From Anaerocolumna sp. AGMB13025 (lineage in GTDB: Bacteria > Bacillota > Clostridia > Lachnospirales > Lachnospiraceae), in the NCBI RefSeq assembly GCF_029689925.1, contig NZ_CP121445.1, positions 985,001-1,049,000 of the forward strand: a DNA stretch of 64,000 bases, in the 5' to 3' direction. A program made the position numbers and the translations under genes. This document shows positions 9,286 through 17,432 of this stretch, piece after piece. Under the pieces are notes generated by a model. The model did no database searches, was not told where the DNA came from, and was given only the letters and a program-made list of their open reading frames with translations. The number at the start of each line of letters is the position of its first letter. The first letter of the stretch is position 1.

Positions 9286-10935
9286 TTATGATGCTGATTT
9301 TTTAACGATTTGAATCAGTTTTATTGCTCTTTTGCTGATTGAAGGGGTGACTGGACCATGATACGCATTAGCCATAATAGTGGCTAATTCTTTTACATGG
9401 GCAGGTCTCAACCCCATTCTGACGGCAGCGCTAGTACCTACCCGCAGTCCGAAACCAAGGTCGTATGGCAACTGTCTGTAATTACAAAGGATATGTAAAG
9501 TTTGTAGCTTGAGATAGTATTTATAGCTAAGTTCTTTGTCGTCACACAATATCCAAACATGCAAAGTCCGAGGCTCTACTCCCGAAGTTTGTACCACAGG
9601 TACTTTCATTTGTAGGAGATAATATTCCAACAACCGCGAGCATTCAATATTCAAGCTACTGTATGATATAAACTCATCTTCATTCAGAAGAGGGATAATT
9701 GAGTTTGCAATATGCATGGGGTGAGTATTCGAAATATATGTTTTAGCATCTCTTAGATAGTTTTCCCATATTTCCCCATCTTTCTTCACAGCAATAATAC
9801 CTTTTTGTGGACCTGGGTAATTTTTATGCAGCGTCGACACAATCATATCAAATCCCATGTCAAAAGGAGATATATATTGTTCCAATAATATTTGAGTTAA
9901 ATATTGGGAAGCATCAAAGATTTTATAAATATCTGTATAGTCTTTTAGCCATGAAAAATCCTCGTATAGCAAACCTTCGCTTCTGTCTACGAAAATGTAA
10001 TTCGGTTTTGTCTCATTGATTAGAAGCCTAGTTTGTTGTTTATCCACACGTAATTTCTTCTTATCAGGAACCATCTGGATTACCTTTGCTCCTAAGTTAC
10101 AAAGGATTTGTTCTGTTGAAAAATGTCCTCCACAGATTTCAGGCAATAACATAACCGTGTCTCCAGGGCTTAAAATACATAAAAAAAGTATAAGATGAGC
10201 GTTCAAACCTGCAAGTGTTTTTAAGTCCACATCATAGGCATTGAGCCTCTTTTTCCATTCCTGTTTAATATATTCAAAGAATTCTATATATTCGTTTCTT
10301 CCTGCAAAAATCACCTTATCATTGATATCCTTTAGTCTTTCGCTTACATATAATCCTTCAAAAAAGTGGGTATCATACATTTTATTATAAAAAGGAATAT
10401 TTTCTGTCGGATTTAGAATAATAGAATTCTCATAAGCTAGTGACAGCTGTTTCAATTTAAAGTTATAAATGTAATCAGGCGTTAAATCCCGCTTAAAAAA
10501 AATATCAGCACTGCTATTGTTATATTGCTTAGTTGGTGAGAATTCAAACACATCCATTAAATGTTGAACGGCAATTCCTCTTTCCATAACAGCTATTTTC
10601 AGTTGGGATGCATTTTGTTTTATAGCATATTCTATTGCCAAGGTAATGAGCTTTTTACCGTATCCTTTGTTCTGTATCTTTTTTAAAACAAATAACCTGC
10701 GAATCTCAAAAAAATTACCCAGATTTCTCAAGGCAATTGTTCCATAGATTTTTTCGCTTTGATCAACAATACACCAGAAGCAACCCTTATCCAGATAACT
10801 ACCCTTTATATCACATAGATCCTTGTCTTTCTCATGCAAAGATAAATACCGTTGATCCTCTTTAAATGCTTTTTTGAAAAAAACAAGTAAAGCATTCTGC
10901 ATCCTGCTTTCGTATTTAATAATTTGTAAAATCAA
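9286..10935 (-). CDS. GNAT acetyltransferase fused to an SHMT-like PLP enzyme
   Basis: 549 residues in two domains. Residues 1-155 are GNAT-like, with the acetyl-CoA loop QNKGYGK (88-94). Residues 165-530 resemble fold-type I PLP enzymes, closest by motif to serine hydroxymethyltransferase: NPTENIPFYN (175-184), LLPEICGGHFST, DASQYL (341-346), the probable PLP lysine Lys371 in STLHKNYPGPQKG, and a late GLRVGTSAAVRMGL. The start is TTG with GAGGGG 6 bp upstream. Its 5' end lies 54 bp inside the right inverted repeat, and its 3' end meets the NTPase gene 15 bp away. The substrate is unknown; a role in making or modifying a small molecule or amino acid is inference. Confidence 0.75.
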   Translation of the reverse strand: MILQIIKYESRMQNALLVFFKKAFKEDQRYLSLHEKDKDLCDIKGSYLDKGCFWCIVDQSEKIYGTIALRNLGNFFEIRRLFVLKKIQNKGYGKKLITLAIEYAIKQNASQLKIAVMERGIAVQHLMDVFEFSPTKQYNNSSADIFFKRDLTPDYIYNFKLKQLSLAYENSIILNPTENIPFYNKMYDTHFFEGLYVSERLKDINDKVIFAGRNEYIEFFEYIKQEWKKRLNAYDVDLKTLAGLNAHLILFLCILSPGDTVMLLPEICGGHFSTEQILCNLGAKVIQMVPDKKKLRVDKQQTRLLINETKPNYIFVDRSEGLLYEDFSWLKDYTDIYKIFDASQYLTQILLEQYISPFDMGFDMIVSTLHKNYPGPQKGIIAVKKDGEIWENYLRDAKTYISNTHPMHIANSIIPLLNEDEFISYSSLNIECSRLLEYYLLQMKVPVVQTSGVEPRTLHVWILCDDKELSYKYYLKLQTLHILCNYRQLPYDLGFGLRVGTSAAVRMGLRPAHVKELATIMANAYHGPVTPSISKRAIKLIQIVKKSAS

Positions 10936-10988
10936 CTTTGCCCCTCACAATCTTTGTATATAAAGCAATTTATTTTTCCATTATCTTA

Positions 10989-11029
10989 TAATGAATAAAA
11001 GATAATACCAGATTATCCTTTATTTATAG
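10989..11029. repeat. Candidate recombination site, copy 2 (inverted, right)
   Basis: The centre ACCAG (11007-11011) is the reverse complement of CTGGT in copy 1, so the two sites are in opposite orientation. The left arm is 10989-11006 and the right arm 11012-11029. This copy has diverged slightly from perfect palindromy, with four differences from copy 1 across 41 bp. It lies 66 bp from the recombinase gene. A TTTATA at 11023-11028 could serve as a weak -10 (TATAAA) reading left. Confidence 0.75.
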
Positions 11030-11094
11030 AAGAGCTGATAATTTACTAATGCCAGTATCATAAATACGCAATTTTTTTAGTGATTATATGTGGG

Positions 11095-12018
11095 TTAATT
11101 AAAATGTATAGCATTCCTCGGATGCTTTTTTGTCAAAATATTTTTCTGTTTGGCCATAGTGACATGGGTATAAATTTGAGTTATATTTATGGAACTATGC
11201 CCTAACATTTCTTGAATATAACGGATATCAACATCTTCTTCTAGAAGATAAGTAGCAAATGAATGTCTAAACATATGTGGTGTAATATGTAACTCAATAG
11301 CTGCTAACTTAGCGTATTTATCTATCATATATCGCACGGATTGTTCTGAGAGGCGATTATTTATTCGATTAATAAAAAAATATTTGGAAGTTATATGTTC
11401 TTCTTTAAAATATCTTTGGTAATTTTCTAAAGCTAATATTACATCATCATTGCCGATTTGAATTCGTCGTTCTTTTGACCCCTTACCATTTATTAATACA
11501 TGTCTTTCTATAAAATCAATATCAGACTTCTTTAAAGAACAAAGTTCTGAAATCCTTATTCCAGTTGCGAAAAGGAGTTCTATGACTGCAATGTCACGAG
11601 ATATACATTTTGCTTGAAATGAGGTAGTGACTAATTTCTCCTGTTTGTATAATGTAAATAAAAAGCTTTCAATTATATGTAAGGGTATCACTTTGGGCAA
11701 AACTATTGGTTCGCGAAATTTTATTTGTAATTTGTTAAAAGGGTTTATAAGAATAACATCTTTGTATTCTAAGTAATGAAAAAAGGCTTTTACACTAGCT
11801 ATTTTCCGTCTTACAGTTTTAGGTTTATAGGACTGATGCAGAGTAGAGACGAAATCCTCTATAGAATCAGGTTTAATAGATTTAGAAAAATCATTTAACT
11901 GATAATCAGAAAATTGTGTTAAATCAATTTTATAAGCCTTGATAGTTTTACTATCTAATCTTTTTTGATTGTTACAGAATAATAAGTACTCAGAAATAAT
12001 GGTTTGTAAATTTTTCAT
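11095..12018 (-). CDS. Tyrosine recombinase / integrase
   Basis: 307 residues, the size of XerC/XerD-type recombinases. The N-terminal core-binding SAM-like domain spans about 5-85 and the catalytic domain 110-295. All expected catalytic residues are visible: Arg155 (ATGIRISEL), Lys180/182 in the beta-hairpin, HxxR at 248-251 (HMFRHSFA), His274 (LGHSS) and the nucleophile Tyr283 (QIYTH). It cuts and rejoins DNA at short palindromic sites by a Holliday-junction route. The nearest such site is copy 2, 66 bp from its 3' end, with copy 1 at 6778, so these are likely substrates. It is not the chromosomal XerC/D by context. Confidence 0.92.
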   Translation of the reverse strand: MKNLQTIISEYLLFCNNQKRLDSKTIKAYKIDLTQFSDYQLNDFSKSIKPDSIEDFVSTLHQSYKPKTVRRKIASVKAFFHYLEYKDVILINPFNKLQIKFREPIVLPKVIPLHIIESFLFTLYKQEKLVTTSFQAKCISRDIAVIELLFATGIRISELCSLKKSDIDFIERHVLINGKGSKERRIQIGNDDVILALENYQRYFKEEHITSKYFFINRINNRLSEQSVRYMIDKYAKLAAIELHITPHMFRHSFATYLLEEDVDIRYIQEMLGHSSINITQIYTHVTMAKQKNILTKKHPRNAIHFN

Positions 12019-12319
12019 TTGTGTTATGCTCCTTGTTGTTATGATTATATTTTATCAGATATAAAGGAGTTGAAAAGATATATAATTAAAATGTATTTCT
12101 GAAGGATTTCTATTATATTTGAATAATTTATCGTTGAAACAGACATTTCTAATCAGCCTAAAACAGGGAGTTATATTAACATCAAATTTATGACTGGTTC
12201 CTACCCGGGAACTTTTTATAGATGTATTTTATGATATGATACCTCACATACAACAAAAAACAGAAGAGTATTAGTGGTAGTATCAGCAAGTGATCTTGCG
12301 ATATGCGATGGGGGTAAAT
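12019..12319. other. Intergenic region upstream of the recombinase
   Basis: This ~300-bp AT-rich region separates the recombinase start from the small downstream gene. I see no hairpin, repeat or strong promoter that I would defend. Confidence 0.5.
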
Positions 12320-12619
12320 ATGGAGCATAAGGAATTTAATGATGTGTTAAAAAGAGTACTGATGGAACTAAAGGAAAAAACGCTTAACAATCTCCTTAAA
12401 AATGACTTAAATTATCAGGCGGTCTCTGAACAACAGGATATAGCTGAAAGGGATTACCTAAATCTAACTTTAACAAAAGAGCAGCGTGAAATCATAGAAG
12501 CTCTTTTGTTATGGACAGACATCAGCAATGCAGAATATAGCTCACTGAGCTACTTAGCCGGATTATATGATGGTTACAAACTAGCACAACTATTTCAACA
12601 AGGTGTTCCCAAAAAATAA
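12320..12619 (+). CDS. Small hypothetical protein
   Basis: 99 residues from the ATG at 12320, chosen because GGGGG at 12310-12314 is well spaced before it; an upstream in-frame TTG at 12290 lacks a site. The protein is charged and helical, with no signal peptide or membrane segment, and ends in 'YDGYKLAQLFQQGVPKK'. The pattern of a ~100-residue helical protein ending in a 'GxYDGxKL' segment occurs in uncharacterised Firmicute proteins near mobile or regulatory genes. I cannot assign a function. It lies between the recombinase and a decayed GntR gene. Confidence 0.6.
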   Translation: MEHKEFNDVLKRVLMELKEKTLNNLLKNDLNYQAVSEQQDIAERDYLNLTLTKEQREIIEALLLWTDISNAEYSSLSYLAGLYDGYKLAQLFQQGVPKK

Positions 12620-12727
12620 ATTTACATATTCTTGAAGAAAAAATAAGAAGTAAGTCGTTATATAAAAGAGAAATAAAAAAAATAAATAATACACTATAAT
12701 ATTTCTAAAGTATTTTATTAAAAGATA

Positions 12728-12785
12728 TTGACATAAATATGAAGTTAGTGTACTATTTAACTAGTTTACTGGTAACAAAGTAAAC
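12728..12785 (+). promoter_or_regulatory. Promoter and dyad upstream of the GntR pseudogene
   Basis: -35 TTGACA (12728-12733), 17-bp spacer and -10 TACTAT (12751-12756). Just downstream, GTTTACT (12764-12770) and AGTAAAC (12779-12785) form a dyad around an 8-bp centre. A dyad overlapping the start region fits autoregulation by a YtrA-type GntR repressor. Confidence 0.6.
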
Positions 12786-12878
12786 CACTGAAATAACTAA
12801 TCGAAATTGCAAGAGAAGAAATACAGTGTTTTTGTAATTTATAACAAGAATTTGTATCGAATGGAAAGGAGGATGTGA

Positions 12879-13191
12879 ATGGAGTTTAGTAATAATATAC
12901 CGATCTATATACAAGTTATTAATGAAATAAAAAAAGATATGGTAAACGGTGTAGTAGCACTTGGTGAAAAACTACCTTCTGGAAGGGAACTGGCTTTTAA
13001 ATATAAAATTAATCCCAATACCGCAAACCGTATATACAAAGAAATGGAATCCGAAGAAATTCACAAAAAGAGGTCTGGGGACCTATGTAACGGAGGATGT
13101 GAATAAATTGAAGTTATATATAACAGCAGGGCAAATAAATTTTATAAAAACTTTATTATACTATAATAGACTGTTTATGAAAGCAAGTTAA
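12879..13191 (+). pseudogene. GntR-family (YtrA-like) regulator, frameshifted
   Basis: Reading from the ATG at 12879 (AAAGGAGG upstream) gives a normal small-GntR DNA-binding domain: 'PIYIQVINEIKKDMVNG', 'KLPSGRELAFKYKINPNTA', 'NRIYKEMES'. After the A5 run near 13066-13070 the frame is lost and translation stops at 13106. The +1 frame restores the family motif RGLGTYVTED, so one base is missing. Even in that frame the remainder is short and unlike the usual ~120-residue C-terminus. It is therefore a decayed gene rather than a simple one-base error. Its promoter and dyad still look intact. Confidence 0.75.
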
Positions 13192-13371
13192 ACTATAGTA
13201 AAGTAGCTGTAAACAGGGAGGTTAATTTCAATAGGAGGTTATTTTAACAGCAGATTACTTTCACAAGAGGTTACTTTAATAGAAGTTTACCATAGGTTAT
13301 TCTAATCAACAGTCATTACCTGTAAAAAGTATTCTGTAAGAATAAAAACTGAAAGGACGGTGACACAGTCT

Positions 13372-13971
13372 ATGGATATTAAAGTAGCGAAAAATAGATT
13401 AGTACATGTAAGTACCTGTATAGGTCTGTTGCTAATCGGTATTTTCCTATTTTGGGGTTATAAGAACGGATTATTCCAGTCAACGGAAACCTTTAAAAAT
13501 TTTATTAATAGCTTTGGTATTTGGGCACCTTTAATCTTTTTACTGATACAGATTATTCAGGTGGTTGTGCCAATACTTCCCGGTGCGGTGGGCTGTGTTG
13601 CGGGTATTATAATCTTTGGCCCCTGGATGGGATTTGTTTATAACTATATTGGAATTTGTATCGGTTCAATAATCGTGTTCCTTCTCTCTAAAAAGTACGG
13701 TAGAAGGTTTGTAAGAGGGGCCATCGGAGAAAAATCTTTTGATAAATATATAGGATGGGTTGACCGGGGTAAGAAATTTGATATTATGTTTGCCTGCGCT
13801 ATTTTCTTTCCCCTGGCACCGGATGATTTGTTATGTTATATTGCGGGTTTAACCAAAATGAAATTAATGAAATTTACAACTATTATTTTATTAGGAAAAC
13901 CAATGTCAATCGCAATTTATAGTATGGGGCTGACGGAGATAGGAAAGTATCTGATTACCTTGATTCAATAA
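13372..13971 (+). CDS. VTT-domain membrane protein (TVP38/TMEM64 family)
   Basis: About 200 residues, integral membrane. Hydrophobic segments lie near residues 12-32, 48-75, 80-105, 130-155 and 165-190. The core 'PILPGAVGCVAGIIIFGPWMG' followed by a polar 'SKKYGRRFVRG' and 'FFPLAPDDLLCYIAGLT' is the re-entrant VTT/DedA-like signature. Family members act in lipid scrambling, undecaprenyl-phosphate recycling or proton-coupled transport. An in-frame GTG at 13360 sits almost on the AAAGGACGG site, so the start is uncertain. It precedes a glycosyltransferase gene by 40 bp, which suggests a shared role in envelope polymer or glycolipid synthesis. Confidence 0.85.
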   Translation: MDIKVAKNRLVHVSTCIGLLLIGIFLFWGYKNGLFQSTETFKNFINSFGIWAPLIFLLIQIIQVVVPILPGAVGCVAGIIIFGPWMGFVYNYIGICIGSIIVFLLSKKYGRRFVRGAIGEKSFDKYIGWVDRGKKFDIMFACAIFFPLAPDDLLCYIAGLTKMKLMKFTTIILLGKPMSIAIYSMGLTEIGKYLITLIQ

Positions 13972-14011
13972 TTGTACTTGATTGCAGCGAATGCGGCAGA
14001 TAGGAGTTGTT

Positions 14012-15067
14012 ATGAAAATTTTATTATATTCAGGTCATCTGAGACTTGTAGAAAAGAGTGGTGTAGGAAGAGCCATCTATCATCAGCAAGAGGCGCTTAA
14101 AGTAAATGAGGTTTCTTACACGACGGACAAAAAAGAAGAGTATGACATTATTCATATAAATACTATATTTCTGAGTTCTTTCTTTATGGCACTGGTTGCT
14201 AAGGCAAAAGGTAAAAAGATTGTATACCATGCACATTCCACGGAAGAGGATTTTAAAAATTCATTTCTCTGTTCCAATCTGCTTGCTCCCCTGTATAAAA
14301 AATGGATTATGAAATGTTATAACAGCGGCGACCTTATTGTTACCCCAACTCTGTATTCCAAAAACCTATTAGAGGGTTATGGACTGAAAAAGCCCATTGT
14401 AAGTATTTCTAATGGTATTGATTTGGAATACTATAAGAGGAATGAAGGGGATAGAAGTAAATTCCGGGAAAAGTACCATTTGAGGGAAGAGGATAAAGTA
14501 GTCATATCAGCCGGGTTATACATAGAACGGAAAGGTATTCTGGATTTTGTAGAACTGGCAAAGGCAATGCCAGACTATAAATTCATCTGGTTTGGCTATA
14601 CCAATTTAAATACCGTATCAATCCGTGTAAAAAAGGCAGTAAAAACAAAACTTCCCAATCTGTTTTTTCCGGGGTATGTATGCAGAGAGGAGCTTCGGGA
14701 GGCTTACGCCGGAAGCGATCTATTTCTGTTCCTCACCCATGAGGAAACAGAAGGAATTGTATTATTAGAAGCCCTGGCCATGAAGACCCCGGTTTTAATC
14801 AGGGACATACCAATTTATGAAGAAAGCCTGGTTGATGGAAGGGATGTTTATAAGGGAAAAAATTTGTCACAATTTCAGCATAATATCCAGGGAATTATTA
14901 ACGGGGAATTTCCTTCTTTAGTTGAACCTGGATATAAAGTTGTAAATGAGAGAAGTATAAAAGCAGTGGGAGCCCAACTGAAAGAGGAATATGCAAAGAT
15001 GATGAAACGTAAGGAGAAGACTGAAACTAAAGTAAAAAGGATTTATCTTACTCAGAATAATCTATAA
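14012..15067 (+). CDS. GT4-like glycosyltransferase
   Basis: 351 residues from the ATG at 14012, which has TAGGAG 7 bp upstream. It is a GT-B fold enzyme of the GT4 type. The N-terminal acceptor half has 'SGHLRLVEKSGVGRAIYHQ'. The C-terminal donor half has 'SAGLYIERKGILDFVELAK' and the E-x7-E motif region 'THEETEGIVLLEALAMKTPVL'. Such enzymes transfer a sugar from a nucleotide sugar to lipid or polysaccharide acceptors, for example glycosyl-diacylglycerols. The exact sugar cannot be read. It lies behind the VTT membrane protein, probably in one operon, and carries a hairpin directly before its ribosome binding site. Confidence 0.85.
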   Translation: MKILLYSGHLRLVEKSGVGRAIYHQQEALKVNEVSYTTDKKEEYDIIHINTIFLSSFFMALVAKAKGKKIVYHAHSTEEDFKNSFLCSNLLAPLYKKWIMKCYNSGDLIVTPTLYSKNLLEGYGLKKPIVSISNGIDLEYYKRNEGDRSKFREKYHLREEDKVVISAGLYIERKGILDFVELAKAMPDYKFIWFGYTNLNTVSIRVKKAVKTKLPNLFFPGYVCREELREAYAGSDLFLFLTHEETEGIVLLEALAMKTPVLIRDIPIYEESLVDGRDVYKGKNLSQFQHNIQGIINGEFPSLVEPGYKVVNERSIKAVGAQLKEEYAKMMKRKEKTETKVKRIYLTQNNL

Positions 15068-15083
15068 CAGAATATACAATATC

Positions 15084-15202
15084 ATATCAAAAGAATTAAT
15101 ATCAAAAGAATTAATATCAAAAGAATTAATATCAAAAGAATTAATATCAATAGATTAATATCAAAAGAATAGTATCAAAAGAATAATATCAAAAGAATTT
15201 AA
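15084..15202. repeat. 15-bp tandem repeat
   Basis: About eight copies of AATATCAAAAGAATT, the first four nearly perfect and later ones degenerate or shortened, begin 17 bp after the glycosyltransferase stop codon. The rest of the 412-bp gap holds a terminator at 15289-15342. Confidence 0.85.
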
Positions 15203-15288
15203 AAAGTACAAATATACTGCGAACTAATCCACAGAAGAAATCAAGGGTTATGGATTCTGGTAAGAAGAATTGAAGTATAATAAAAATA

Positions 15289-15342
15289 CCACTTTTCTGG
15301 TGAGAGCAAATAGGTTTCAGCTCATCGGAAAAGTGTTTTTTT
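15289..15342 (+). terminator. Rho-independent terminator
   Basis: CACTTTTC (15290-15297) pairs with GGAAAAGTG (15327-15335), with an inner TGAG/CTCA stem. A run of eight T ends at 15342. It ends the glycosyltransferase transcript. Confidence 0.8.
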
Positions 15343-15479
15343 GATAGCACGGATAAGTTCTAATTCTACTTTATATGAGGGAAATTTGTGAGAAATCCAC
15401 CTATCTTGCGTATTCAGAACAAGTATGATAAGATAGAAGCCTAAAGTTAGCGCTAAGTCATAAGTTTACAGGAGACTAT

Positions 15480-16253
15480 ATGAAATTCAGACCTTGTATC
15501 GATATTCATAATGGAAGGGTAAAGCAGATTGTAGGCGGCAGCCTGTCCGATCAGGGCAGTATGGCGGTTGAGAATTTTATATCAGAGCAGGATGCATCCT
15601 TTTATGCGGCTTTATATAAAAATGATCATATTAAAGGAGGGCATATTATCCTCCTAAATCCTAATGGTACTGAGTATTACAGACAGGATTGCGAACAGGC
15701 TAAGAAAGCTCTGAGAGAATATCCGGGGGGATTACAGATTGGGGGAGGAATAACAGAGGAGAACGCGGCTGATTTTTTGAAAGACGGTGCTTCCCATGTA
15801 ATTGTTACCTCCTATGTATTTAAAGACGGAATCATTCACTATGATAATCTGAAAAAACTGGTGAAAGCAGTGGGAAAGAATAGAGTAGTTCTGGATTTAA
15901 GCTGTCGTAAAAGTGAGGGAGAATATTTTATTGTAACCGATCGGTGGCAGAAGTTTACTACGGTAAGAGTTAATCTGGATACTTTAAATGCCCTGACGGA
16001 TTATTGTGATGAATTTTTAGTCCATGCGGTAGACGTGGAAGGAAAATCCTCTGGAATTGAACAGGAATTAGTAAAAATCCTTGGGGATTGGGGAAAGATA
16101 CCCATTACTTATGCAGGAGGAGTCGGAAGTTTTCAGGATTTAAGCCTTCTTAAAGAATTGGGACAGGACAAATTGGATGTTACAATTGGAAGTGCTCTGG
16201 ACTTATTCGGAGGACCTATGAAATATACGGATGTAGTAAGTCAGTTAAGATAG
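15480..16253 (+). CDS. hisA: Phosphoribosylformimino-AICAR-phosphate isomerase, eukaryote-type
   Basis: Catalyses the Amadori isomerisation of ProFAR to PRFAR in histidine synthesis. The 257-residue TIM barrel starts 'FRPCIDIHNGRVKQIVGGSL', has an internal GGGIT phosphate site near residue 85, 'RVVLDLSCRK' carrying the second-half catalytic Asp, and the C-terminal YAGGVGS phosphate site near 205. The wording matches the fungal/plant HIS6-type branch better than the usual bacterial HisA. No other his gene lies in the window. AGGAG precedes the ATG. It is followed by a methyltransferase gene 50 bp downstream. Confidence 0.85.
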   Translation: MKFRPCIDIHNGRVKQIVGGSLSDQGSMAVENFISEQDASFYAALYKNDHIKGGHIILLNPNGTEYYRQDCEQAKKALREYPGGLQIGGGITEENAADFLKDGASHVIVTSYVFKDGIIHYDNLKKLVKAVGKNRVVLDLSCRKSEGEYFIVTDRWQKFTTVRVNLDTLNALTDYCDEFLVHAVDVEGKSSGIEQELVKILGDWGKIPITYAGGVGSFQDLSLLKELGQDKLDVTIGSALDLFGGPMKYTDVVSQLR

Positions 16254-16304
16254 ACAGGAATTAGAAAACAGTAATATAGTAAGGCTGACAGAAAGTGAGT
16301 AAAA

Positions 16305-17393
16305 ATGCAGGCTTATACTGGTTTTGCACAGGTTTATGATATATTTATGGATAATGTTCCCTATGATGCATGGACAGATTATCTCACCGGACTATTACAG
16401 GAGTACGGTGTGAAGGATGGTCTGGTTTTGGAACTTGGCTGCGGTACTGGTAAAGTTACCAGGAGGCTGGCCTTAAAGGGATATGATATGATAGGGATTG
16501 ATCTCTCTGAGGAGATGCTTGAAATAGCCAGGGAGAAGGAATATGAAGAGGACTCCTGGTCAGAGGATTTGGAATCTTTTGATACTGAAAATAATACTGA
16601 AACACAAAATACATTCGAGTCATCTAATTCAGTGGCCAGTCAGAATATTAGAAACCCCATTCTGTATTTGCAGCAGGATATGCGTGAATTTGAATTGTAT
16701 GGAACCGTTCATGCGGTGGTAAGTATCTGCGACAGCATGAATTATATTACCTCAGAGGAGGATTTGTTAAAAGTATTTAAGCTGGTCAACAATTACCTGG
16801 ACCCTGGCGGTATCTTTATCTTTGATATGAATACGGAATATAAATATAAAAACCTCCTTGGTGATAGTACCATAGCAGAAAACAGGGAAGATTGCAGCTT
16901 TATATGGGAAAATTATTACGACGAAGCACAGCAGGTCAATGAATACAATATGACCATATTCGTTAAAATAGAGATAGAGGATGAAACAGACAACGAGGAT
17001 ACAGAGGACTATGAGCAAGTGGATGTATCTGAGAAAGACACCTATGATGCCGAGGATAAAGGAACTGTATCTGAGGAAGAAGACTATGATTTTGAAAACA
17101 GAAGTGTTGATTACTCAGACAACAGTAATAATTACTCAGGCAACAGTGATAATTATGCAGATACCGGATATAATCAAATCTTTACCCGTTTTCAGGAAAC
17201 CCACTACCAGAAAGCTTATCCTATTGGCAAGGTAACCGAATTACTGGAAAAGGCAGGACTGGAATTTGTATCAGTATATGATGCCTTTACTAAAAACCCA
17301 CCGAGTGATACCAGTGAGAGGATATATTTTATCGCGAAGGAAAAGTATCAGGAGAACAAGAAATATATCGAAGGAAATGAAAGAAGTAATTGA
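16305..17393 (+). CDS. Class I SAM-dependent methyltransferase with acidic insertions
   Basis: 362 residues with a Rossmann methyltransferase core. Motif I is VLELGCGTGKV (41-51), the ribose-binding acid lies in GIDLSEEML (64-72), and post-motif segments are 'YLQQDMREF' and 'SICDSMNYI'. The family ('YxxFAxVYDxFM' start, 'PYDxW') is usually about 245-250 residues. The excess here is two low-complexity acidic inserts, about 79-117 and 224-290, the second rich in Asp, Glu, Asn, Tyr and Ser. The substrate is unknown. It lies between hisA and hslO in the same direction, with 40 bp before hslO. Confidence 0.85.
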   Translation: MQAYTGFAQVYDIFMDNVPYDAWTDYLTGLLQEYGVKDGLVLELGCGTGKVTRRLALKGYDMIGIDLSEEMLEIAREKEYEEDSWSEDLESFDTENNTETQNTFESSNSVASQNIRNPILYLQQDMREFELYGTVHAVVSICDSMNYITSEEDLLKVFKLVNNYLDPGGIFIFDMNTEYKYKNLLGDSTIAENREDCSFIWENYYDEAQQVNEYNMTIFVKIEIEDETDNEDTEDYEQVDVSEKDTYDAEDKGTVSEEEDYDFENRSVDYSDNSNNYSGNSDNYADTGYNQIFTRFQETHYQKAYPIGKVTELLEKAGLEFVSVYDAFTKNPPSDTSERIYFIAKEKYQENKKYIEGNERSN

Positions 17394-17432
17394 AAGAAGT
17401 AATTGCCGCTAATGCGGCAGATGGAGGTTATT

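Noticed and set aside
12961..13191. Separate small gene
   Set aside because: It is the shifted frame of the broken GntR gene; its RGLGTYVTED motif belongs to that family.
13360..13371. GTG start for the VTT-domain gene
   Set aside because: The purine-rich site would be only about two bases from the GTG. The ATG at 13372 was preferred, with low certainty.
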